DNA of 64,000 bases from Actinoplanes campanulatus (GTDB lineage Bacteria > Actinomycetota > Actinomycetes > Mycobacteriales > Micromonosporaceae): assembly GCF_014647795.1 (NCBI RefSeq), contig NZ_BMPW01000001.1, positions 186,001-250,000 on the forward strand, in the 5' to 3' direction. How positions within the stretch are numbered: position 1 is the stretch's first letter; every line of letters begins with the position of its first letter. Below, one piece after another: positions 16,147-26,302 of this stretch. Made by a program: the position numbers and the translations under genes. The notes below the pieces were generated by a model that did not search any database, had not been told where the DNA came from, and saw only the letters and a list, made by a program, of their open reading frames with translations.

Positions 16147-17006
16147 TTGTCGCCTCCCCGCTGGGTGACCTTGAGGAAGGCGAACGACAGCAGGCACGTG
16201 GCCAGGGCCAGCACCACCGAGAACGCCGCGGCCAGGTTGAAGTTCGGAATGGACGAGGTGGAGTAGACAGTCAGGTTCGGCGTGTACGTGCTGGTCACCG
16301 CGGAGCTGAAGGTGCGGAACACCTGAGGCTCGGCCAGCAGCTGGAGGGTGCCGATGATCGAGAAGACGGTGGTCAGCACGATCGCCGGCATCACCAGTGG
16401 GATCTTGATGGCCCAGGCGGTGCGGACCGCGCCGGCGCCGTCGATGCGCGCCGCCTCGTACACCTCCTGCGGGATCGCCAGCAGGGAGGAGTAGATGATC
16501 AGCATGTTGTAGCCGACGTACACCCAGGTCACGACGTTCGCCATGGACCAGAGCACCACGTCGGCGCTGAGCAGGTCGACGTTGCCGGTGACCGCGTCGA
16601 ACGGGGACAGGCTGGGCGAGTAGAGGAAGCCCCACATGATCGCGGCGACCACACCGGGCACCGCGTACGGGACGAAGAACGCCAGCCGGAAGAACCGCCG
16701 CCCCTTGACCAGTCCGGAGTCCAGCAGCAGCGCCAGGAACAGGGCCAGGCCCAGCATCACCGGCACCTGCACGACGCCGAACAGCAGCACCCGGCCGATC
16801 GACTCCCAGAACGGGCCGTCGGCGAAGACCCGCTGGTACTGGGTCAGGCCGCCGAACACCTCGACCGCCGGGCCGAACGTGCCGGTGCGCTCCACCCTGC
16901 ACAGCGACTGCTTGATCGCGTACAGGATCGGGGCCAGGTAGAACGCGGTGAACAGCAGGCCGAACGGGAGGATGAAGAACAGCAGGGCCTTCTTCGGGGC
17001 TTTCAC
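16143..17006 (-). CDS. ABC sugar permease, MalF-type
   Basis: A 287-residue permease with six membrane segments, opening with a positively charged MKAPKK and a first helix (ALLFFILPFGLLFTAFYLAP). The EAA motif is EVYEAARIDGAGAVRTAWAI. It pairs with the following MalG-type permease. Its ATG overlaps the stop of the GH42 gene, showing continuous translational coupling from the first to the last gene of this operon apart from a 26-bp gap before the binding protein. Confidence 0.9.
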   Translation of the reverse strand: MKAPKKALLFFILPFGLLFTAFYLAPILYAIKQSLCRVERTGTFGPAVEVFGGLTQYQRVFADGPFWESIGRVLLFGVVQVPVMLGLALFLALLLDSGLVKGRRFFRLAFFVPYAVPGVVAAIMWGFLYSPSLSPFDAVTGNVDLLSADVVLWSMANVVTWVYVGYNMLIIYSSLLAIPQEVYEAARIDGAGAVRTAWAIKIPLVMPAIVLTTVFSIIGTLQLLAEPQVFRTFSSAVTSTYTPNLTVYSTSSIPNFNLAAAFSVVLALATCLLSFAFLKVTQRGGDK

Positions 17007-18973
17007 CGGGCCTCCTCTCGGATCACGGCCACACCGCCGCCCTCGACGCGGAGCGACCCGCTGATCGCCTGGCCGGCGACGAGGTCGTACCCGGTGGTGG
17101 GGTGCTCGACGGGATCGGTCCCGTGGTTGATGACGAAGAGGTAGGAGCGGCCGCCCCCGGAGCGCCGGACGATCTCGACGTTGCCGGTCTCTCCGCGGCG
17201 GCCGGTCGCCTCTCTAAACAGCTCGGACATATCCGTTTTAGTGGCTACGTACCATGCGACGCCGTCGCCGTACTGATTGCGGGTGATCGCGGGGACCCCC
17301 GGGAGAAGCCCGTCCCGGTAGGAGGCCTCCACCGTGGCCGTGGTGACTCGCAGCCGTTCGGTCCAGAGCGTCGCGGTCGCGCCGTTCGTCAGCGTCACGG
17401 ACATTTCCGGCTGCAGCGGCGCGAACTCCTCGGCCACCACCCCGAGCAGGTCCCGGAACGCCCCCGGATAACCGCCGAGCCGGATCCGGTCCCGCTCGTC
17501 GACGATCCCGCTGAAGAAGGTGACCACCACGTGCCCGCCGGCGGCCACGTAGTCGGCGATCGCCCGGGCGTGCTCGTCCGACACCATGTAGAGACACGGG
17601 ACGACTACCAGCCGGTAGCGGCTCAGGTCGGTGCCGGGCGCGATCACGTCGGTGGTCACGCCGAGCCCGCGCAGCGCCCGGTGCGCGGCGTGCACCTGGT
17701 CGAGGTAGGTGACCGCCTGCGACGGCCGCGCCTCGCCCTCGGCCGACCACCACGAGTCCCAGCTGAACAGCAGGGCCGCGTCGGCCTCGACCTCCGTGCC
17801 GGCCACCTCGCCGATCCGGTCCAGGGTCTCGGACAGTCGCAGCACCTCGCGCCAGGCGACGGTGTCGGTGCCGGCGTGCGGCAGCATCGCCGAGTGGAAC
17901 TTCTCGGCGCCCTGGGCCGACGCCCGCCACTGGAAGAAGCAGATCGAGTCGGCGCCGCGGGCCACGTGGGTCAGCGAGTTGCGGATCATCTCGCCGGGCG
18001 CCTTGGTGAGGTTGTGCGGCTGCCAGTTGACCGCGCCGGCCGCCTGCTCCATCAGCATCCACGGGCGCCCGCCGGCCAGGCCGCGGGTCAGGTCGGCGGC
18101 GAAGGACAGCTCCGCGACCGGGTCGCCGAGGCGGTGGTCCAGGTAGTGGTCGTTGGCGATCACGTCCATCTCCGGCGCCCAGGACCAGTAGTCGAGGTTG
18201 CGGATGTGGGCGGTGACCATGAAGTTCGTGGTGACCGGCGTCTGCGAGTGCTTGCGCAGGATCGAGGCCTCGGCGCGGTAGTAGCCGAGCAGCTCGTCGG
18301 AGCTGAACCGGTGGAAGTCGACGATCTGGGCCGGGTTGCGCAGCGACAGCGCGAGGCGGGGCGGCTGGATCTCCGACCAGTCGCCGTACCGCTGGCTCCA
18401 GAACGAGGTGCCCCAGGCCGCGTTCAGCGTCTCGATCTTCCGGTAGCGGCCGCGCAGCCAGTTCCGGAACGCCTCGGCGCTGGTCTCGCAGTAGCAGAGC
18501 GCGTTGTGGCAGCCCAGCTCGTTGGAGACGTGCCACAGGACCAGGGCGGGGTGCCGGCCGTACCGGCGGGCGACCCGGGAGACCAGGTCCAGCGCCCGGT
18601 CCCGGAAGACCGGGGAGCTGGGGCACCAGGCCTGCCGGCCGCCCGGGAAGCGGGTCGTGCCGTCCTCGGCGACCGGCAGCACCTCGGGGTAGCGGCTGGT
18701 GAGCCAGGGTGGCGGGGACGAGGTCCCGGTGCCGAGGTTGAGCTTGATGCCGTTGGCGTGCAACAGCTCGACGACCTCGTCGAGGTCGTCGAAGCGGTAC
18801 TCCCCCGGGCTCGGCTCGAGATTGGACCAGCCGAAGATGTTGACGGCTACCAGGTCCACCCCGGCCTGCCGCATCAGCGCGACGTCCTCGCGCCAGACGT
18901 CCGGCGACCACTGCTCCGGGTTGTAGTCGCAGCCCAGGCTGACGCCCGGCACCGGCATGCGCACGAATTTCAT
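17003..18973 (-). CDS. Beta-galactosidase, GH42
   Basis: A 656-residue GH42 enzyme without a signal peptide, so intracellular. The N-terminal TIM barrel contains GCDYNPEQWSPDVWREDV and the acid/base Glu in WHVSNELGCHNALCYC, where the clustered cysteines match the family's metal site. The nucleophile Glu is in RPWMLMEQAAGAVNW. A beta-galactosidase trimerisation domain (about 400-590) and a short C-terminal beta domain follow. It is the first gene downstream of the two LacI-type operators. The ATG is chosen for its GGAG; an upstream in-frame start would lie in the operator region. The pairing with GH36 suggests mixed alpha/beta galactosides as substrates. Confidence 0.9.
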   Translation of the reverse strand: MKFVRMPVPGVSLGCDYNPEQWSPDVWREDVALMRQAGVDLVAVNIFGWSNLEPSPGEYRFDDLDEVVELLHANGIKLNLGTGTSSPPPWLTSRYPEVLPVAEDGTTRFPGGRQAWCPSSPVFRDRALDLVSRVARRYGRHPALVLWHVSNELGCHNALCYCETSAEAFRNWLRGRYRKIETLNAAWGTSFWSQRYGDWSEIQPPRLALSLRNPAQIVDFHRFSSDELLGYYRAEASILRKHSQTPVTTNFMVTAHIRNLDYWSWAPEMDVIANDHYLDHRLGDPVAELSFAADLTRGLAGGRPWMLMEQAAGAVNWQPHNLTKAPGEMIRNSLTHVARGADSICFFQWRASAQGAEKFHSAMLPHAGTDTVAWREVLRLSETLDRIGEVAGTEVEADAALLFSWDSWWSAEGEARPSQAVTYLDQVHAAHRALRGLGVTTDVIAPGTDLSRYRLVVVPCLYMVSDEHARAIADYVAAGGHVVVTFFSGIVDERDRIRLGGYPGAFRDLLGVVAEEFAPLQPEMSVTLTNGATATLWTERLRVTTATVEASYRDGLLPGVPAITRNQYGDGVAWYVATKTDMSELFREATGRRGETGNVEIVRRSGGGRSYLFVINHGTDPVEHPTTGYDLVAGQAISGSLRVEGGGVAVIREEAR

Positions 18974-18990
18974 AGCACTCCTGGTCAGCG

Positions 18991-19012
18991 AATGTGTGCA
19001 CGTGCACACATT
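18991..19012. promoter_or_regulatory. LacI-family operator 1, perfect 22-bp palindrome
   Basis: AATGTGTGCAC is followed directly by its reverse complement GTGCACACATT, with the central CG typical of LacI-family sites. It lies 18 bp upstream of the GH42 start. Confidence 0.8.
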
Positions 19013-19039
19013 TCCGCGAACCTAAACGGCTGTTACGGA

Positions 19040-19057
19040 TGTGTGAACGTGCACACA
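19040..19057. promoter_or_regulatory. LacI-family operator 2, near-perfect palindrome
   Basis: TGTGTGAACGTGCACACA repeats the core of operator 1 with a single base breaking the symmetry. Its centre is 47 bp from that of operator 1. It could serve the lacI promoter or a repression loop. Confidence 0.75.
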
Positions 19058-19108
19058 GTAGGACTGGCCTGCGAAGAGGTCAATAGCGAGCGGGTTACTG
19101 TTGATCGC

Positions 19109-20128
19109 ATGTCCCGGCCCCAGCCCCAGAAACGCGCCACCGTGCACGACATCGCGGCCGCGGCCGGTGTGTCCCGGGGCACCGTGAGCCGCGTGCTGAA
19201 CGGCGGTTACGTCTCCGCCGAGGCACGCGCCGCCATCGAGGCGGCGATCACCGAGGTCGGCTACGTGCCGAACAACGCGGCGCGGGCGCTGAAGATGCGC
19301 CGGTCGCAGGCGGTCGCCTTCGTCACGCTGGAGCCGCACTCGCTCTTCCTCGACGACCCCAACATCGGCTCGATCATGCTGGGCGCCAACGCGGCGCTGT
19401 CGCTGGCCGACCACCAGATGGTCAGCCTGGTCGTCGAGTCGTCACGGGACACCGAGCGGGTCGCCCGCTATCTGAGCGGCGGTTTCGTCGACGGCGCCAT
19501 CGTCGTGTCCGCCCGCACCCAGGATCCGATCATCAAGGTGATCAGCGACCTCTCGCTGCCGGCCGCGTTCGTCGGCCACCCGCCCGAGCTGGACCGGACC
19601 ATCCCCTTCGTCGGGATAGACAACGTCGGCTCGGCCCGCGCCATCACCGAGCACCTGCTCACCGGCGGCCGCCGCCGGATCGGCATGATCGCCGCCGCGC
19701 TGGACCGGGACTCCGGCATAGACCGACTGGCCGGGTTCCGCGCCGCGCTCGGCCCCCTCTTCGACGAGGAGATGGTCGCCGACGTCCCGCACTACGACTA
19801 CGGCTCCGGCGTCAAGGGCATGCGCGAGCTGCTGGAACGCGATCGGAGTGTGGACGGGGTCTTCGCCGCCTCGGACGCGATCGCGGCCGGCGCCCTGGAG
19901 GCGCTGCGGGAAGCTGGGCGCAGCGTTCCCGGCGACGTCGGCGTGGTCGGCTTCGACGACAGCACGTGGGCGGTCCGCTGCCAGCCGCAGCTCACCACGG
20001 TGCACCAGCCGGCCAAGGAGATCGGCTCCTGCGCGGCCCAGTTGGTGCTGCGCCAGTTGCGCGGCGAGCACCCGGACCCGGGCGGTCAGCTGCTGCCCAC
20101 CCCGCTGGTGCTGCGCGACTCCGCCTGA
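19109..20128 (+). CDS. LacI-family repressor of the galactoside operon
   Basis: A 339-residue regulator. The N-terminal helix-turn-helix and hinge read TVHDIAAAAGVSRGTVSRVL and AARALKM. Residues 65-335 form a periplasmic-binding-protein fold for the inducer, with GAIVVSART, FVGIDNVGSA, GRRRIGMIAAALDRDSGIDR and VGVVGFDDSTWAVRCQPQLT (adjacent motif pieces). It is transcribed divergently from GH42, and both operators lie between the two starts. It should repress both directions in the absence of a galactoside. The ATG lacks a clear ribosome-binding site, so a leaderless or short-leader transcript is possible. Confidence 0.9.
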   Translation: MSRPQPQKRATVHDIAAAAGVSRGTVSRVLNGGYVSAEARAAIEAAITEVGYVPNNAARALKMRRSQAVAFVTLEPHSLFLDDPNIGSIMLGANAALSLADHQMVSLVVESSRDTERVARYLSGGFVDGAIVVSARTQDPIIKVISDLSLPAAFVGHPPELDRTIPFVGIDNVGSARAITEHLLTGGRRRIGMIAAALDRDSGIDRLAGFRAALGPLFDEEMVADVPHYDYGSGVKGMRELLERDRSVDGVFAASDAIAAGALEALREAGRSVPGDVGVVGFDDSTWAVRCQPQLTTVHQPAKEIGSCAAQLVLRQLRGEHPDPGGQLLPTPLVLRDSA

Positions 20129-20133
20129 CCCGA

Positions 20134-20161
20134 CCTGGCCGACCTCGCCTGGCCGACCTCG
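20134..20161 (+). repeat. Tandem 14-bp repeat
   Basis: CCTGGCCGACCTCG occurs twice head to tail between the convergent lacI and small-protein genes. It is probably replication slippage in GC-rich spacer; no function is evident. Confidence 0.5.
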
Positions 20162-20162
20162 C

Positions 20163-20540
20163 CTAGCCGAGGAAGCCCCGCCACCGCTCGGCGAGGGTCG
20201 GGGGCGGCGACGACGGGGGCACCCGGCGGGTCACCGCCGGCCGCACGGAACGGCCGATCGGGCGGTCGTAGTCGGCGGCCGCGATGGCGTCGACGATCTG
20301 GTCGTCGGTGTAGTCCTCGGAGCCCGGGATCGAGTCGACGAAGCCGACCAGCACCCCGTCCCGCATCACCTGGGCCTTGAGGGCGGCCGATCCGTCGTCG
20401 CCCCACAGCGCCTCGCGGCCGTCGGCCAGCACGATGCGGACGGCGTAGCCGGAGCGCCCGGCGCTCGGCAGTTTCAGATGAGCGAAAACGTCACGATCCC
20501 GCAGACGGGTGACGACACGGCGGGCCCGGCTCTCCTCCAT
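20163..20540 (-). CDS. Hypothetical protein, 125 aa
   Basis: I do not recognise this family. The first half (MEESRARRVVTRLRDRDVFA, then RSGYAVRIVLADGREALWGDDGSAALKAQVM) looks like a small alpha/beta domain. VGFVDSIPGSEDYTDDQIVDAI is followed by a Pro/Arg-rich tail (RRVPPSSPPPTLAERW). There is no signal peptide or membrane helix. Codon usage fits the genome, and no strong ribosome-binding site is seen. It faces lacI convergently and is divergent from the SGNH esterase. Confidence 0.5.
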   Translation of the reverse strand: MEESRARRVVTRLRDRDVFAHLKLPSAGRSGYAVRIVLADGREALWGDDGSAALKAQVMRDGVLVGFVDSIPGSEDYTDDQIVDAIAAADYDRPIGRSVRPAVTRRVPPSSPPPTLAERWRGFLG

Positions 20541-20700
20541 GATCGAACGCTAGCGCGCATGCCTGGAAGGCCGCTGAGGATTCGCCGCCCGGCGAGTCGC
20601 ACACGAAACATGACCTTGCGTGATAGGCCCAGGTCACATCGATGGATGTTACTACTTCTTAACAGGAATTTCACGGGATTCCATTTCTCGGAAGACGGGC

Positions 20701-20729
20701 TTACCGTGCGGTAACCGAAGCGCTTCGGT
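20701..20729. promoter_or_regulatory. Two overlapping palindromes upstream of the SGNH esterase
   Basis: TTACCGTGCGGTAA (20701-20714, 6-bp arms) runs into ACCGAAGCGCTTCGGT (20714-20729, a perfect 16-bp palindrome with a central GC in the sequence AGCGCT). They end 35 bp before the ATG. The second resembles a LacI-type operator. Together they probably control this secreted enzyme. Confidence 0.5.
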
Positions 20730-20764
20730 CCCCGTATCCCCACGTGGAGCATCGGAGGCCATCG

Positions 20765-21544
20765 ATGAGTAGGGCTACCGTTCTCGCCTGTCTCGTCACC
20801 TCGTCCGTCCTGAGCCTCGCCCTCGCCGCACCCGCCCAGGCGGCGAGCATCGACTACGTCGCCCTGGGCGACTCGTACTCCTCCGGCGTCGGTGCGCCCG
20901 GCCAGTCCGGCACCTGCCTGCGCAGCAACAACGCCTACGGGCCCAAGTGGGCCGCGGCCAACAGCCCGGCGTCGTTCCAGTTCCTGGCCTGCGGCGGCGC
21001 CGTCACCGACGACATCGTGCGCACCCAGGCGCCGGCCATCAAGGCCGGCGCCGACCTGGTCAGCATCACGATCGGCGGCAACGACGCCGGGTTCGCCCCG
21101 ACCATCGTCACCTGCCTGACCTCCAGCGACTCCGCCTGCGTCAGCAAGGTCAACCAGGGGAAGACGTACGTCGCGAACACCCTGCCCGGCAAGCTCGACG
21201 CGGCGTACTCGGCGATCCGGGCCAAGGCGCCGGGCGCCCGGGTGGTGGTGCTCTCCTACCCGCTGATCTTCGACACCGCGTCGCTGATCTGCGAGATGAG
21301 CACGGCCAAACGGCGGGCGATCAACGACGGCGCCCGGGTCCTCGACGAAATGATCCAGCAGCGCGCCGAGGCGGCCGGGTTCGTCTACTCCGACGTGCGC
21401 GACGAGTTCACCGGGCACGGCGTGTGCTCGTCCCGGCCGTGGCTCAACGGGCTGACGATCATCCCGCCGCAGAACTCGTACCACCCGAACACCAGTGGCT
21501 ACACCAGCGGATACCTGCCGGCCTTCACCGGCGCGGCGGGCTGA
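20765..21544 (+). CDS. Secreted SGNH/GDSL esterase
   Basis: A 259-residue enzyme with a Sec signal peptide ending in APAQA-A near residue 27. It matches the Streptomyces SEST-like SGNH hydrolases: block I VALGDSYSSGVG (nucleophile Ser), block III SITIGGNDAGF (oxyanion Asn), and the His in NSYHPNTSGY near the C-terminus. Several cysteines (GTCLRSNN, LACGGA, VTCLTSSDSACV, ICEM, GVCSS) suggest the three disulphides of that subgroup. It hydrolyses lipid or other acyl esters outside the cell. The ATG follows GGAGG and is preferred to one 21 bp upstream. Confidence 0.9.
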   Translation: MSRATVLACLVTSSVLSLALAAPAQAASIDYVALGDSYSSGVGAPGQSGTCLRSNNAYGPKWAAANSPASFQFLACGGAVTDDIVRTQAPAIKAGADLVSITIGGNDAGFAPTIVTCLTSSDSACVSKVNQGKTYVANTLPGKLDAAYSAIRAKAPGARVVVLSYPLIFDTASLICEMSTAKRRAINDGARVLDEMIQQRAEAAGFVYSDVRDEFTGHGVCSSRPWLNGLTIIPPQNSYHPNTSGYTSGYLPAFTGAAG

Positions 21545-21569
21545 CGCCACTCGACGGCACCACGGGGCC

Positions 21570-23195
<1,626 letters not shown>

Positions 23196-23240
23196 CCCGG
23201 AATACTGCGCTTTGCCCGAAATTTCGGCAAGTTGGGGTCA

Positions 23241-25268
23241 TTATCCTGACACTGGCGGTTGAGGGCCGCACAGCGAGCGGATCGCGCCCAGCAGCGTCGA
23301 CCGGGTGAACGGCTTCTCCAGCAGCATGCTGTTCTCGTCCAGGTGCAACTGCGGGCCCAGGGACGCCGCCGTGTACCCGGACATGTAGAGCACCGGCAGA
23401 TCCGGTTGATGCGTCCGCAGCGCCCCGGCCAGCTCCGGCCCGGTCATCGTCGGCATCACCACGTCGGTGATCAGCAGGTCCGGCCGTGCCCCCGCGGCCA
23501 CCTCGGTGACCGCCATCAGCGCGTCGGTGGCCACCGCGATCTCGTAACCGGCCGGTTCGATCAGCCGGCGTACCAGCTGGGCCACGTCCGGCTGGTCCTC
23601 GACGATCAGCACCCGGCCGATCACGTTGGTCCGCCGCTGCCGCTCCCCGGACGTACCGCCCCTCTGCTCGGCCGCCGGCAGGTAGATGTGCACCGTCGTA
23701 CCCATCCGGGGTTGCGACTCCAGCTCGATGTGACCGCCCAGGTTGTGCACGATCCCGGCGGCGGTGGCCAGGCCCAGGCCGGCCGCGGTCGGACGGGTGG
23801 TGAAGAACGGCTCCAGCGCCCGGCGGCGGACCTCCTCGGCCATGCCGGCGCCGGTGTCGGTGATCACCAGGTGCACCAGCTTGCCGGTGGGCGCGCCCTC
23901 GGCCAGCTGCCCCGGCTCGATCACCTTGTTGGTGGCGGTCACCCGGACCATGCCGCCGTGCAGCATGGCGTCCCGGGCGTTCGCGGCCAGGTTGACCAGC
24001 GCCTGCTCCAGCGGGCCCCGCTCGGCGCGGATCGGCCACACCTCCGGGCCGAACGCCAGATCCAGGCCGATGTGCTCGCCGAGCGTCCGGCTGAACAGCG
24101 CCTGCACGTCGGTGAGCAGGTCCGGGATCGGGATCACCTCGGGACGGCCGCCCTCACTGCGGCCGAACGCCAGCAACTGGTGGGTCAGTGTCCGCCCGGT
24201 CCCGACCGCGTCCAGGATGTCCTTGGCCAACTGGTAGTGCGAGGACCCCTCCTCCGCGCTGCTCAGGATCATGTCCGCCGAGCCGGCCACCACGGTCATC
24301 AGGTTGTTGAAGTCGTGCGACAGCCCACCGATCAGCTGGCCCAGGCTGTCCAGCCGCCGCAGGTGGTCCAGCTGCCGCTTGAGACCCCGCGCGTCGATGT
24401 GGTCGGTGGTGTCGGTGATCATGCACAGGACGCCGGTGAACTCGTGGTTCTCGTCCTGGACCGGCATCATGCTGATCCGTACGCTGCGCCGGGAACCGTC
24501 CGCCCGCATCAGCCGGGTCGCGCCGACCGTGGACCGGCCGGTCTTGCACTCGGCGATCCGGCGGTCCAGCTCCTTCTGCCCGACGTTGTCCAGGAAGCCG
24601 CGCAGCGACACCCCGACGAGCTCGGCCCGCGGCATCCCGAGGACCACGCCGATCGGCTCGTTGGCGTACGTCGCCACGCCGTTCGGGTCCAGCTGGAGCA
24701 CACCCTCCGGGATCGTCTCCAGCACCCGGCGGTACCGCTCCTCGGCCACCCGCAGCCGCTCCTGGGCGCGGGCGCTGCTCATCGCCAGCGACAGCTCGCC
24801 GGCGATGTCCCGGGCCAGCTCCACCTCCGGGGTGGAGTAGAAGGCGTCCGGGGTGTGCCGGGTGAGGATCAGCAGGCCCGAGTACGTGTTGTCCACGATC
24901 ACCGGGATCAGCACCGCCGCGGTGATCGACAACTCGGGGTTGGCGAGCGCGGCCGCCGACTCGCCGGCCAGCACGATCGGGCGGCGGCTGGCGGCCAGTG
25001 TGGTCGAGTACTCGTCGTCGGGGGCCTGGCCGGCCCGGTTCAGCGCCAGGGCCAGCGGGTCCGATCGTTCGTTGTCGAGATGGTGGTACGCGATCTCCTC
25101 GTACCGGCCGTCCTCACGGAGCAGTTGCACACCCGCGCCGTCACCGATCATGTCGGCGGCGGCGCGGGCGGCCGTGGAACGGACCTCGGCCGGATCCGAC
25201 GCTGCCCGGCTGAGCGCGAGGGCGAGGTCGGCAAGCGCGTACCGGAGGGGGTAAGCCATGACACCCAT
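23241..25268 (-). CDS. GAF/PAS hybrid histidine kinase with C-terminal receiver
   Basis: A 675-residue soluble hybrid kinase. A GAF domain (about 20-165) is followed by a PAS domain (about 175-295, VLETIPEGVLQLDPNGVATY). The HisKA-type domain has its His in IGGLSHDFNNLM, and an ATPase domain follows (NLAANARDAM, VITDTGAGM). The receiver (about 555-670) has LLITDVVMPTMTG for the phospho-acceptor Asp and a conserved Lys in LLEKPF. This architecture resembles FlrB/hybrid sensor proteins that signal by internal phosphorelay. Two ATGs 9 bp apart could start it; neither has a clear ribosome-binding site. It lies 49 bp downstream of the PRPP synthetase-like gene. Confidence 0.88.
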   Translation of the reverse strand: MGVMAYPLRYALADLALALSRAASDPAEVRSTAARAAADMIGDGAGVQLLREDGRYEEIAYHHLDNERSDPLALALNRAGQAPDDEYSTTLAASRRPIVLAGESAAALANPELSITAAVLIPVIVDNTYSGLLILTRHTPDAFYSTPEVELARDIAGELSLAMSSARAQERLRVAEERYRRVLETIPEGVLQLDPNGVATYANEPIGVVLGMPRAELVGVSLRGFLDNVGQKELDRRIAECKTGRSTVGATRLMRADGSRRSVRISMMPVQDENHEFTGVLCMITDTTDHIDARGLKRQLDHLRRLDSLGQLIGGLSHDFNNLMTVVAGSADMILSSAEEGSSHYQLAKDILDAVGTGRTLTHQLLAFGRSEGGRPEVIPIPDLLTDVQALFSRTLGEHIGLDLAFGPEVWPIRAERGPLEQALVNLAANARDAMLHGGMVRVTATNKVIEPGQLAEGAPTGKLVHLVITDTGAGMAEEVRRRALEPFFTTRPTAAGLGLATAAGIVHNLGGHIELESQPRMGTTVHIYLPAAEQRGGTSGERQRRTNVIGRVLIVEDQPDVAQLVRRLIEPAGYEIAVATDALMAVTEVAAGARPDLLITDVVMPTMTGPELAGALRTHQPDLPVLYMSGYTAASLGPQLHLDENSMLLEKPFTRSTLLGAIRSLCGPQPPVSG

Positions 25269-25317
25269 GCGGTAATGATTCGCGTTTCGTGAGGCCGGTG
25301 AGACCGGTTTGCCAGAA

Positions 25318-26256
25318 TCAGGCGAACAGCGCGCTCACCGACTCGCCGTTGTGAATGCGCCGGATGGCCTCGGCGAGCGCCGGCGCCACCGACAGGATGG
25401 TCAGCTTGTCGGTGCGGTTCCGCTGCGGGATCGGCACCGTGTTGGTGCAGACGATCTCCTCGATCTCCTTCTCGTCCGACAGCCGCTGCACCGCGTCGTT
25501 CGTGAACAGGCCGTGCGTGCAGGCCACCCGGACACTGCGCACGTTGCGCTCCCGCAGCCGGGCCAGCAACTCGAACACCGTGCTGCCCTTGGCGATCTCG
25601 TCGTCCAGCACGATCACGTCCCGGTCGGCCACCTCGCCGATCACCGAGCTGATCACCACCTTGTCGTCGGCGAACCGCTGCTTGGCGCCGGCCGCCACCT
25701 CGACCCCCAGCATCCGCGCGAACGCCGCGGCCTCCTTCGCGTTGCCCAGGTCCGGGGAGACCACGACGGTGTTGCTCAGGTCATAGCCGCGGAAGTGGTG
25801 GGCCAGCTCACGCAGCGCGTGCAGGTGGTCCACCGGGATGCTGAAGAACCCGTGCACCTGCGGCGAGTGCAGGGTCATCGCCAGCACCCGGTCGGCGCCC
25901 GCGGTGCTCAGCAGGTCGGCGACCAGGCGGCCGCCGATGGAGATCCGCGGGGCGTCCTTCTTGTCACTGCGGGCGTAGGCGTAGTGCGGCAGGACCACGG
26001 TGATCCGGGCCGCCGACGCGCCCCGCGCCGCGTCCAGCATGAACAGCAGTTCGGCCAGGTGCTCCTGGGTCGGCGGCACCAGCGGCTGGATCAGGAAGAC
26101 GTCCCGCTCCCGGCAGTTCCCCTGCAACTGCACCTCGATGCAGTCGTTGGCGAACCGGGAGATCTGGGTGGGCATGAGCGGCACCCCAAGGTGCTCGCAG
26201 ATCTCGGCGGCGAGTTCAGGATGGGCAGATCCGGTGAAAACGGCGATGTCGCGCAC
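25318..26256 (-). CDS. Ribose-phosphate pyrophosphokinase homologue (variant)
   Basis: A 312-residue PRPP synthetase homologue, normally making PRPP from ribose-5-phosphate and ATP. The N-terminal fold (FTGSAHPELAAEICEHLG, FANDCIEVQL, ERDVFLIQPLVPPTQ, LPHYAYARSDKK) and VVVSPDLGNAKEAAAFA are clear. The PRPP-binding loop reads VLDDEIAKGST rather than the canonical VDDxxDTxGT, and the flexible loop AAGAKQRFADD lacks the usual KRR. It may therefore be a paralogue with altered activity rather than the main Prs, which I do not see here. GTG start. The ABC ATPase gene on the other strand begins 46 bp away. Confidence 0.8.
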   Translation of the reverse strand: MRDIAVFTGSAHPELAAEICEHLGVPLMPTQISRFANDCIEVQLQGNCRERDVFLIQPLVPPTQEHLAELLFMLDAARGASAARITVVLPHYAYARSDKKDAPRISIGGRLVADLLSTAGADRVLAMTLHSPQVHGFFSIPVDHLHALRELAHHFRGYDLSNTVVVSPDLGNAKEAAAFARMLGVEVAAGAKQRFADDKVVISSVIGEVADRDVIVLDDEIAKGSTVFELLARLRERNVRSVRVACTHGLFTNDAVQRLSDEKEIEEIVCTNTVPIPQRNRTDKLTILSVAPALAEAIRRIHNGESVSALFA

Positions 26257-26302
26257 GGGGACACCCTATTCACCGGGGCGGACGTTGATTAGTTTGGGCG
26301 TC

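Noticed and set aside
17102-19108. Long plus-strand frame joined to the LacI repressor
   Set aside because: It is antisense to the GH42 gene, with the Arg/Gly/Val-rich composition typical of GC-rich shadow frames. The real LacI domain starts at 19109.
23259-25292. 677-codon plus-strand frame opposite the hybrid kinase
   Set aside because: Arg/Gln/His-rich shadow frame without recognisable motifs.
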